Assembly: GCA_017629415.1 (NCBI GenBank)
Contig: JAGBXG010000358.1
Coordinates: forward strand, 1 to 7,385
Source: Pseudomonadota bacterium
GTDB taxonomy: Bacteria; Myxococcota; Bradymonadia; UBA4248
Reading direction: 5' to 3'
Length of the DNA: 7,385 nt
Numbering within the stretch: the first letter of the stretch is position 1; each line of letters begins with the position of its first letter. Shown here piece by piece: positions 1-7,100 of this stretch. The position numbers and the translations under genes were made by a program. The notes beneath the pieces are model-generated. The model did no database searches, was not told the DNA's origin, and saw only the letters and a list, made by a program, of their open reading frames with translations.

Positions 1-558
1 AAACCTGTCAAAATCATCGGCGGCATCATCCTGCTCATCGGATGCTGCGCTCTCTACATGTTCCTCACTAAACTCACCCCGCGAGACTTCGTGCGCATGC
101 CAGAAGGTGTCCTCGATGATGCCATCTATGCCGCACAGCAAAATGACCTCAAAGGATTCAAACGCACCTTCAACAAAGAAATCCAGGAACGCATGCAAGC
201 CATGCACGACAACAATATGAACCGTGAATCCGGCACCACTTCCGCGCACGAAAAAGAAGAACTCTTCTGGACTTGGAATACCCTCATGACGCGCATGGCC
301 AAACAAGGCGGCTTCGAAGTCAAAAAATCTTCCACCAAATTCCTCGACTACATGATCGACGGCAAAGCAAAACTCGAAATCGTCTATGTCGATAAAGATA
401 CCGGCAAACAACGACAAAAAAATTATACCCTCCACCGAAATGGCGGCGTCTGGCGCATCGATATCTCCGCAGACCCCGACTTCGTCAAAGCTTATAACCA
501 ATCCGTCCGCTCATTCCGTACCATCGAACCCAGAGACAGCGAAGAACAGGATTTTTAA
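1..558 (+). CDS. Membrane-anchored hypothetical protein, 5' end outside the window
   Basis: The reading frame is open from base 1 to the TAA at 556-558, giving 185 visible residues. The first ATG in the window (58) lies inside the hydrophobic segment, so the true start is almost certainly upstream. Visible residues 5-22 are strongly hydrophobic (IIGGIILLIGCCALYM) after a KPVK stretch, which fits an N-terminal membrane anchor. LIGC also resembles a lipobox, but hydrophobicity continues past the Cys, so a transmembrane anchor is more likely. The rest is soluble and charged: a helical part (VLDDAIYAAQQNDLKGFKRTF) followed by a likely beta-rich part (KAKLEIVYVDKDTGK, then a GGVWRIDI strand). A helix followed by strands ending in a W-R-I-D strand recalls NTF2-like/DUF4878-type domains; that is an impression of fold, not an identification. 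It ends in an acidic tail (DSEEQDF). It is separated from the pump genes by 485 noncoding bases, so a functional link is not implied. Confidence 0.85.
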   Translation, partial: KPVKIIGGIILLIGCCALYMFLTKLTPRDFVRMPEGVLDDAIYAAQQNDLKGFKRTFNKEIQERMQAMHDNNMNRESGTTSAHEKEELFWTWNTLMTRMAKQGGFEVKKSSTKFLDYMIDGKAKLEIVYVDKDTGKQRQKNYTLHRNGGVWRIDISADPDFVKAYNQSVRSFRTIEPRDSEEQDF

Positions 559-715
559 CTTTTGTGCGTCCCATTTCGCACCCAAATGTCAGCGTTCAGT
601 ACACGCCAAACCTGCAAAAAATGTGAGTGCTCCAAAGAAATAAGCTCCGACCCAAAATAACTTTGCATACGCAGTGGATCCCCTAAGAATCTCTGAACAA
701 TTACTATTAAAATGA

Positions 716-776
716 GGGGGCCAAGCCCCCTACGCCGCTATTTTCAGGCAAATACGCGGCTACCCCCGATTCGGGG
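716..776. repeat. GC-rich intergenic multi-hairpin repeat, copy A
   Basis: Three stem-loops follow one another. The first is GGGGGC (716-721), loop CAA, GCCCCC (725-730). The second is GCCGC (734-738) plus TATTT (739-743), loop TCAGGC, AAATA (750-754), one bulged C, GCGGC (756-760). The third is CCCCG (764-768), loop ATT, CGGGG (772-776). A C-rich tail with two CGCCCCGC copies (781-788 and 791-798) comes next. The first two hairpins recur after the pump gene at 7336-7385, so this is a repeated element. No T-run follows the first hairpin, so it is not a classic intrinsic terminator, although it lies downstream of the 1-558 gene and could block transcription or protect 3' ends. A REP/BIME-like dispersed palindrome is the closest known class; that is inference. 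Confidence 0.75.
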
Positions 777-825
777 ACGGCGCCCCGCAACGCCCCGCCC
801 GAGTTTTATTCACAACTCCACTCAG

Positions 826-885
826 CACAAAGCGACATATTTGATACAATAAATACGCAAATTTTAGGTGTAAAGTCGCTTTGTG
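826..885. promoter_or_regulatory. 11-bp inverted repeat around an AT-rich centre; possible operator pair
   Basis: CACAAAGCGAC (826-836) and GTCGCTTTGTG (875-885) are perfect reverse complements separated by 38 AT-rich bases. The centre holds promoter-like words. On the minus strand, TTTACA (bases 874-869) is followed after 17 bases by TATTGT (851-846). On the plus strand there is TTGATA (841-846) with only a weak -10. The arm centres are 49 bp apart, close to a whole number of helical turns, which would suit two regulator dimers and a DNA loop. A miniature transposable element with terminal repeats is an alternative, but I see no flanking target duplication. The element ends 158 bases before the outer-membrane factor start. 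The repeat is certain; its role is inferred. Confidence 0.5.
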
Positions 886-974
886 TAAGTTATTGACCCA
901 TACGGTTATGTTCAATCTGGTCATGGCAAATTTTTTGCTAGATCTGATGCGGTCCAGAGTCTTTTCTGGCTTTC

Positions 975-1002
975 TTGAAACACATCATGGATTGGATATA
1001 TT
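975..1002 (+). promoter_or_regulatory. Likely sigma70-type promoter of the efflux genes
   Basis: TTGAAA (975-980) matches the -35 consensus TTGACA at 5 of 6 positions. TATATT (997-1002) matches the -10 consensus TATAAT at 5 of 6. The spacer is 16 bases. Transcription would begin near 1009, leaving a leader of about 35 bases before the ATG at 1044, a normal arrangement. This is the best promoter match I found in the window, but housekeeping consensus use in this unknown organism is assumed. Confidence 0.5.
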
Positions 1003-1008
1003 TCCAAT
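991..1008. promoter_or_regulatory. Palindromic operator candidate overlapping the -10 box
   Basis: ATTGGA (991-996) and TCCAAT (1003-1008) are perfect inverted arms around TATATT, which is itself the proposed -10 box. A protein bound here would occlude RNA polymerase, the usual layout for TetR- or MarR-type repressors of efflux operons. No regulator gene is in the window, so the binding protein is unknown. A 6+6 palindrome can arise by chance; its exact position over the promoter is what makes it credible. Confidence 0.4.
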
Positions 1009-1033
1009 TGCGCCATATTCCATATTCTTCTGC

Positions 1034-1037
1034 AAGG
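1034..1037 (+). promoter_or_regulatory. Shine-Dalgarno deciding the outer-membrane factor start
   Basis: AAGG lies 6 bases before the ATG at 1044. The frame is open further upstream to a TTG at 975, but that TTG is part of the proposed -35 box. The ATG at 1044 also places a lipoprotein signal peptide exactly at the N-terminus. Both points favour 1044. Confidence 0.6.
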
Positions 1038-1043
1038 CATACC

Positions 1044-2519
1044 ATGCAAAAGACAAAAATTGTCTATCTGTTTGCCACATTGATGGTGGCACTCAGTCTC
1101 AGCGGCTGCTTCAGTCCGCAGAGATATTCTACAAACATCCCCATCGAGGAAATTGAACCCCATTACGGCGACCTCGCTGTTTCCGGAGAACAACTCAACC
1201 GCTGGTGGGAAAATTACGGCGACCCAAACTTAAGCCAGTTTGTCAAAACTGTGCTCGAAGAAAGTCCAACATTACAAGTCGCCTATTTGCGTCTGCTCGA
1301 CAGCGAACTGCAGCATAAACAAAGTCAGGCAGGATATTATCCGTCCTTATCCCTCAGCGCAGGTGCCGGCGTTGGCGGCCAGGTTCCCGCCGGCGATCCC
1401 GCCGTCAACCAGAATTATAATCTCGGTCTCAGCCTCAGCTATGAAATCGACATCTGGGGCAAAGTCCGTGCACAATCCCTTGCCAGCGAACTCAGCATGC
1501 AATCGGCACAAGATTCCGCTGAATCCGCGGCTATGACCCTTGTCGGCAATGTTGTCACCGAGTGGTTCGCCATCCAATATTATCGGGAACGCATTGAACT
1601 GACCCGGCAACTCCTCGAACTCAGCGAAAGCTATTATCTGCTCGTCGAAGAATATTACAGAACAGGACAATCCACAGGCACCGATGTCCTCGAACAGCGT
1701 CAGCAAATCGAGTCGTTGCGCGCCACGTTGTTAGATCTCGAAACGAATATCCGGATTTCACAACATTCGTTGCAAATTTTAGCCGGCGGCAAAATTAAAC
1801 CCAATGTCGAAGGTCCATTGCCCGCTGCCATCCATGTCGGCGGAACCCCCGATGTCGAAAAGCTTCTCGAAATGCGACCCGATGTCCGCACCGCACGCCG
1901 GAATGCACAAAAAGCCAATGCCCAAGTCGTCGTCGCCCTTGCCGATCGCTTGCCCAGTTTGCGCTTGAGCGCTTCACTGGCATTTCGTGCCCCCTCCATC
2001 GTCGATCTGTTCAAATCACTCATCTGGGATACCGCTCTGAGCTTTGCCGCCAACCTGTTCGACGGCTTCAATAAAACTACAGCCATCGACCGCGCCAAAG
2101 TCTCATTCCTCATCGAACGCCTGAACTATATGACTACCGTTTATCAGGCAGTCGCCGATGTCGAAAAAGCTCTCCTGACCTTGCGCCTGCGCGAACAACA
2201 GCTCGTCGATGCCCAGGCTCAGCTCAATCGACAAAAAGAAATCCTCGATGTTTCAAGACAATATTTCATCGAAGGCGCACTCGATTACAACCGCGTCCTG
2301 AGCGCCCTGCGAAGCATGATCAGCAGCTCACAAAGCGAACTCGATGCCAGACGAAACTTGCTCACCGCACAAATCGCCTTATTCAAAGCCATGGGCGGTG
2401 CTGCATGGATAGCTGAGACCACCGAAACAGCCTCTCAAAAAGCCCGAGAAATGCTCGAAAAACTCGACGATGAAGAAAACAACGACGAAAATAACGAACA
2501 AAAAACAACGGCTGAATAA
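1044..2519 (+). CDS. Outer-membrane factor lipoprotein (TolC/OprM/NodT family) of a tripartite RND efflux pump
   Basis: This 491-residue protein is the outer-membrane exit channel of the pump. Residues 1-22 form a lipoprotein signal (MQKTKI, a hydrophobic core, then LSGC), with Cys22 as the lipidated residue; the next residue is Phe, not Asp, which fits outer-membrane sorting. Two outer-membrane-efflux repeats follow. The first contains GYYPSLSLSAG (97-107) and the family signature SYEIDIWGK (132-140). The second begins near RPDVRTARRNAQKANAQ (278-294) and contains LFDG (338-341), followed by long helices that would line the periplasmic tunnel. Length and layout are normal for OprM/NodT-type trimeric channels. 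The C-terminus is an acidic, Asn-rich tail (residues about 470-491), longer than the core fold needs. The adaptor gene follows after 209 bases. Family assignment is firm; substrate is unknown. Confidence 0.95.
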   Translation: MQKTKIVYLFATLMVALSLSGCFSPQRYSTNIPIEEIEPHYGDLAVSGEQLNRWWENYGDPNLSQFVKTVLEESPTLQVAYLRLLDSELQHKQSQAGYYPSLSLSAGAGVGGQVPAGDPAVNQNYNLGLSLSYEIDIWGKVRAQSLASELSMQSAQDSAESAAMTLVGNVVTEWFAIQYYRERIELTRQLLELSESYYLLVEEYYRTGQSTGTDVLEQRQQIESLRATLLDLETNIRISQHSLQILAGGKIKPNVEGPLPAAIHVGGTPDVEKLLEMRPDVRTARRNAQKANAQVVVALADRLPSLRLSASLAFRAPSIVDLFKSLIWDTALSFAANLFDGFNKTTAIDRAKVSFLIERLNYMTTVYQAVADVEKALLTLRLREQQLVDAQAQLNRQKEILDVSRQYFIEGALDYNRVLSALRSMISSSQSELDARRNLLTAQIALFKAMGGAAWIAETTETASQKAREMLEKLDDEENNDENNEQKTTAE

Positions 2520-2610
2520 TGGCTATGGATTTAAAGCTCAGCATCATACAACGCCGGGATACTGCCCCATTCCACACGATGTACGCAAAGTTTTGCAACC
2601 CCTGACAAAG

Positions 2611-2673
2611 TGATGCGCCAAATCACAATGGAATTGAAAGCATGAGGTCGCTTTTGATGCCCAAATCACACAA
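2611..2673. promoter_or_regulatory. Two operator-like direct repeats upstream of the adaptor gene
   Basis: TGATGCGCCAAATCACA (2611-2627) and TGATGCCCAAATCACA (2655-2670) are the same motif apart from one inserted G, with a 44-base period. The first copy is also a dyad: GTGAT (2610-2614) and ATCAC (2622-2626) around 7 bases; the second keeps TGAT/ATCA. Downstream, TATATT (2693-2698) could be a -10 box, but I find no convincing -35 for it. Paired sites like these in the 209-base gap suggest separate control of the adaptor and pump genes, or leftover operators from an ancestral promoter. No strong Shine-Dalgarno precedes the adaptor ATG. The regulatory role is inferred. Confidence 0.4.
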
Positions 2674-2728
2674 TTACTGACGTTCTCTTGTATATATTTC
2701 ACTCACAACTCACACATAACGATGTCTT

Positions 2729-4003
2729 ATGAGTCATTCTAATCCTCCCCACAAAAAACCAGGAAATAGCAATAATATACTCGCCTATTTTTCTCAGGCT
2801 TTTATTGCCATCGTCGTTGTTGTTATCGGATTCATTATCGCCGACATGTTCTTTTCAGACAAAGTCGTCACCAAGCGTGGCCAACGCATCGATAATGGCA
2901 TTCTCGTCGAAGTTCAGGCCATGCAAAAAACCGATCACGATGTTTTGCTTGAAGCCACCGGCGAAGTCATTGCCAGCCGCAGCATGTCGCTCAAAAGCGA
3001 AGCCAATGGCCGCGTCACATGGGTCAATCCCAACTATTACCCCGGGGCGCATTTCAAAAAAGGGGATGTCATTGCACGCATTGCACAGGAAGATTATGAA
3101 ATCAAACTGAATACCGCCAAAATCCAGCTGCGTCTGAAAGAATCCGCACTGCTCATGGAAGAAGCAAAAGGACGTGCCGCCACCGCAGAATTAAATGCCT
3201 TAAAAGGCAGCGTCCTCAAGTCTGAACTGACCGAAGAAGAAACCTCACTCGTCAGGCGTGTACCGCAATTGCAAGATGCTATCGCCAATGTAGAATTGGC
3301 CAAAAATACTTTGCGACAAGCCCAGCTAGACCATGACAGAAGTGTTGTACGCATGCCCTATGATGCCGTGCTCCAGGATACCACCATCTCTATCGGCGAC
3401 TATATTTCCGGCAGCACATCGCTCGGCAACATCGTGGCCTCCGACGTTTTCTGGATCAAAGTCAGCCTGCAACCCTCCCTCGTGTCCTGGCTCGGAGCCA
3501 CCGAAGATGCCCTCAAACAAGTTGAAGCCTCCGTCAGATATGAAATGGGCGGCAAACAAATCACACGAAAAGCACGTGTCCTCTCCATGCTCAGCTCCGT
3601 CGAATCCCTCGGACGTATGGTGCAGGTTGTATTGGCCGTTGACGATCCCTTCGGAGACCCCGTCGACTCCCCCTTGCTCATCGGCACGTTCATTCACGCC
3701 ACACTTAAGGCTCCAAACAAATTAAACAGTATCGAAGTTCCTCGCGCCATGGTCCGCGAAGGCAACCAGGTCTATGTCTGTTCCAAAGAAAATACACTCG
3801 AAATCCGCGATATCGTCACCCCCTACAAAAATGAAAAAAATGTCTATGTCACCGAAGGTCTTAATGACGGAGACCGCGTCGTCACCACATTGATTTCATC
3901 CCCCATTCAAGGACGAAAACTCAGAGTCAAAGGCGAAACAACAGAAGTCGGACAAGTTTCAGATGACACCGGCAGAGGACGCGGAGGCGGCCCCAGAATG
4001 TAA
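2729..4003 (+). CDS. Periplasmic adaptor (HlyD/membrane fusion protein family) of the RND efflux pump
   Basis: This 424-residue protein should couple the inner-membrane pump to the outer-membrane channel. A polar N-terminus is followed by one transmembrane anchor (about residues 22-42), with no lipobox, so it is held by a helix rather than lipid. The domains are as expected: first half of the lipoyl domain (about 74-120, with NGRVTWVNP and GAHFKKGDVIARI), an alpha-helical hairpin (about 122-204), second lipoyl half (about 205-236, RMPYDAVLQDTTISIGDYI), a beta-barrel (about 237-330), and a membrane-proximal domain (about 331-400, VPRAMVREGNQVYV). The C-terminus is Gly/Arg-rich (GRGRGGGPRM). 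The ATG at 2729 is chosen because later Met residues would destroy the anchor, although its ribosome site is weak. The pump gene starts 141 bases downstream. Family is firm; specificity is unknown. Confidence 0.95.
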   Translation: MSHSNPPHKKPGNSNNILAYFSQAFIAIVVVVIGFIIADMFFSDKVVTKRGQRIDNGILVEVQAMQKTDHDVLLEATGEVIASRSMSLKSEANGRVTWVNPNYYPGAHFKKGDVIARIAQEDYEIKLNTAKIQLRLKESALLMEEAKGRAATAELNALKGSVLKSELTEEETSLVRRVPQLQDAIANVELAKNTLRQAQLDHDRSVVRMPYDAVLQDTTISIGDYISGSTSLGNIVASDVFWIKVSLQPSLVSWLGATEDALKQVEASVRYEMGGKQITRKARVLSMLSSVESLGRMVQVVLAVDDPFGDPVDSPLLIGTFIHATLKAPNKLNSIEVPRAMVREGNQVYVCSKENTLEIRDIVTPYKNEKNVYVTEGLNDGDRVVTTLISSPIQGRKLRVKGETTEVGQVSDDTGRGRGGGPRM

Positions 4004-4053
4004 ACCGCACCGTATGGAGCCCAAAAGGGCGACATAGGGGCGGCCGCGATGCG

Positions 4054-4079
4054 TATGCCGCCTTCAAAAAGGCGGCATA
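4054..4079. repeat. Strong hairpin between adaptor and pump genes, with a competing alternative fold
   Basis: TATGCCGCCTT (4054-4064) and AAGGCGGCATA (4069-4079) form a perfect 11-bp stem with a CAAA loop. No T-run follows, so it is not an obvious intrinsic terminator. The left arm can instead pair with an upstream GGCGGC (4039-4044 with 4057-4062), making the two folds mutually exclusive. A small GCCC-AAAA-GGGC hairpin (4019-4030) lies just before. Together these fill most of the 141-base gap. The hairpin could tune pump expression relative to the adaptor by mRNA processing or partial termination, or be another dispersed palindrome; the sequence does not decide. Confidence 0.65.
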
Positions 4080-4127
4080 GCAAGCGCACCCCACAAAAAA
4101 AGACATTTATTCAGACATAGATTGTTT

Positions 4128-4133
4128 AGGAGA
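4128..4133 (+). promoter_or_regulatory. Shine-Dalgarno of the RND pump gene
   Basis: AGGAGA lies 11 bases before the ATG at 4145, a slightly long but workable spacing. A nearer ATG at 4135 is out of frame, one base from this site, and opens only a 9-codon frame. An in-frame ATG at 4187 has no comparable site. This supports 4145. Confidence 0.6.
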
Positions 4134-4144
4134 TATGCATTCTT

Positions 4145-7100
4145 ATGCAAGAGAACAAATCTGAATCGCAAAAACATACAGACCCGATGATTCAGGACAT
4201 ACCCCAATCGAACGAAAAAGAAATTGAGGAAAAGGCAGAAAAAGAAGGGCTGTTTAAAGGACCATTGGCGTGGATGGCGCGAAACCACGTTGCCGCCAAC
4301 CTCCTCATGTTCACCATGATTCTCGGCGGAATCATCATGGTCGGCTCGCTGCGGCAGGAACTCATGCCCAACGTCGAAGCTGAACGCATACAGGTCAGCG
4401 CCAGCTACCCAGGTTCGTCGCCGGACGAAGTCGAAGAAGGTATTGTCATCGCCATTGAAGAAGCCGTGCGCGGCATTAACGGCGTCAAAAAAACGACAAG
4501 TACCGCCAGCGAAGGCTCGGGACGCGTCGTCATTGAACTGTTAGACGGTGCCGATGTCATGCGTACCCGAAATGAAATCGAACGCGCCGTTGACCAAATC
4601 GTCACCTTCCCGGACGATATGGAAAAACCTCAAGTCCGCGAAATGACACGAAAACAACGTGTCTTGAGCGTTCTGGTCAGCGGCAATGTCGGCAAACATG
4701 CCCTTCGTGAAGCCGCCGAATCCGTGCGCGATGAACTGCTCACCCGCGAGGGCGTCAGCATTATTGAACTCTCCAACGTCGAAAGCCCGGAAATCGCCGT
4801 CGAAATTTCGCAAGAAGCCACACAAGCTTACGGCCTCAAAATTGCCGACGTCGCACAAGCTATCAGCTCAAGCTCCGTCGACTTATCCGCCGGTAACCTC
4901 AAAGCCGAAAGCGGCGCCGTCATGCTGCGTACACAACTCAAAAAAGAATACGCCAGCGAATTCGAAAACGTCGTCCTCAAAGTCGAAAAAGACGGCAGAA
5001 CCGTCCGACTGAGCGATGTCGCCACCGTCACTGACGGCTTCGAAGAATCCGATTATTCCTCCTATTATAATGGTGAACCTGCCGTCGGCTTGACCGTTTA
5101 CGCCGTCGGACATGAAACCCCGGTCAGCGTCTCCGATACCGTCCGAGACTATTTGGCCGACAACGAAGGCATGTGGCCTGAAGGCATCAGCGTCAATATC
5201 CGCTCCGATAACGCCGACTCATACCGCGTCCGTATCGACCTGCTCATGGATAACGCCAAAATCGGTCTCCTGCTCGTTCTGTTTTTCTTGGGCTTGTTCC
5301 TTGATATCCGCATTGCATTCTGGGCCGCGATGGGCATGCTCTGCGCCTTTGTGGGTGCCATCGCCGTCATGGTCATGCTCGATGTCTCGTTCAACATGAT
5401 ATCGTTGTTTGCCTTCATCCTTGCACTCGGTATCGTCGTCGACGACTCCATTGTCGTCGGAGAAGCGGTCTACGTTCACCGAGAAAAAGGCGCTTCCGGT
5501 ATTGTGGCAGCCATCAAAGGCTTGCGCGAAGTTTCTACGCCGGTCATGTTCTCGGTTATTACAACGATTATCGCCTTCGTGCCGTTGCTTTTCCTGCCCG
5601 GCATGCTCGGCAAAACCTATCGCGATTTGCCCATCATCGTCATCATCATCCTGTGCCTCTCCATCTTTGAATGTATGCTCATTATGCCCGCACACCTTTC
5701 CGGAATGAGCATGAATCCACAAGGATTTATCAAACATTTCCGTGACTTTCAGGCATTCATCGCCCGGGGGTTTGAATACATCGTTGAAAAAACCATCCGT
5801 CCGCTCATCACTTTTTCACTCAATAATCGATATGTCGTCACCGCGCTTTCCATTGCACTGATTATTGCCACCATTGGCTATGTTGCCAGCGGCCGACTCC
5901 GTTACACCATGATGCCCGAAGTCGAAGGCGACACCGTCTCTGCCTCCATCCGAATGGCCGATGGTTCCCCGGTCAGCCGCATGCAGGAAGTCGAAAGATT
6001 CTTCCTCGAAAAAACACAAAACGTGGTCAAACAATTCGGTGAAGACACCGTCGTCGGCATTTTCTCGCAAGTCTCTGGCGGAAGCTCGGCTTCAGTACAA
6101 GCTTATCTCGTACCTGCCACCGAACGCACCTATGCCTCAAGTGATTTTGCGAACGCCTGGCGTAAAGAAATCGGCGAAATTGCCGGCGTCGAAGCCATGA
6201 GCTTCAGATTTAATCAAGGACCTGGCGGCGGCGGTGCCGGCGCATCCTTCAATCTCAGTCACCGTGACAGCAAAATCCTCGATGCCGCTGCCGAAGAATT
6301 CGCCACGCGACTCAAACGATACAATGGCGTCAAAGACGTCGACGTCAATGTCGCAAAAGGCAAAGCACAGCTTTCCTACAAACTCACACCAGAAGCACGC
6401 GCACTCGGCGTCACCGAAAGCGACTTCGCTCGACAGCTCCGCGCCGCCGTCCACGGCTCCGAAGCACTCCGACAACAACGCGGACGCAACGAAGTCAAAG
6501 TCTTCGTCCGATATCCGCTCGCCGATCGACAGTCCGAAGCACTCGTCGAAGACTTCCTCATCAAAACACCTAAAGGCGGAGAAATCCCACTCAGTGCTGC
6601 AGCTACCGTCGAACGCGGACATGCTCCCAAAAGCATTTCCCGTGAAAACGGAAAACGCATCCTCACTGTCAGCGCCGAACTCGATGGCGAAGTAACCACC
6701 ATCGAATCCCTCACCAAACAGCTCAACGAAAATGATATCAAAGATATGCAGGCCAGCTTCCCGGGCCTGACCCTCAGCATGGGCGGCATGCACGCAGACA
6801 GCGGCGAAATGTTCAGTAAAATGGCTCTTTTCTTCGGATTCTCTATCTTTGTCATGTTCGCCATGATGGCTACCGCCTTCCGCAGCTACTCACAACCTAT
6901 CATGATCATGCTGGCCATTCCCTTCGGATTCGTCGGCGCCATCCTCGGACACATCATCCTCGGATACAGCCTCTCACTCATCAGTATCCTCGGCATGATC
7001 GCCCTCTCCGGTGTCGTCGTCAACGCCTCCATCGTCATGACAAGCGTCATCAACGACAATCTGGCCGAAGGCATGACCCTCCGAGATGCCGTCATTGACG

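Noticed and set aside
564..581. GTGCG/CGCAC stem just after the first gene as a terminator
   Set aside because: The 5-bp stem with an 8-base loop is weak and no T-run follows.
386..643. Open frame of 85 codons overlapping the end of the first gene
   Set aside because: It lies out of frame over a convincing coding region, has low-complexity composition and no family features.
975..1043. In-frame upstream TTG start extending the outer-membrane factor by 23 residues
   Set aside because: The extension would bury the lipoprotein signal inside the protein, has no ribosome site, and overlaps the proposed -35 and -10 boxes.
881..1156. Open frame of 91 codons before the outer-membrane factor
   Set aside because: It overlaps the promoter and the signal peptide coding region in another frame and shows no recognisable domain.
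5634..5652. Run of ATC/GTC triplets resembling a microsatellite
   Set aside because: It encodes the Ile/Val run of pump TM6 (residues about 497-503) and is explained by codon bias.
5219..5737. Long minus-strand open frame (172 codons) and others opposite the pump gene
   Set aside because: These are shadows caused by the C-ending codon bias of the plus-strand gene; their Asp/His/Gln-rich translations resemble no protein.
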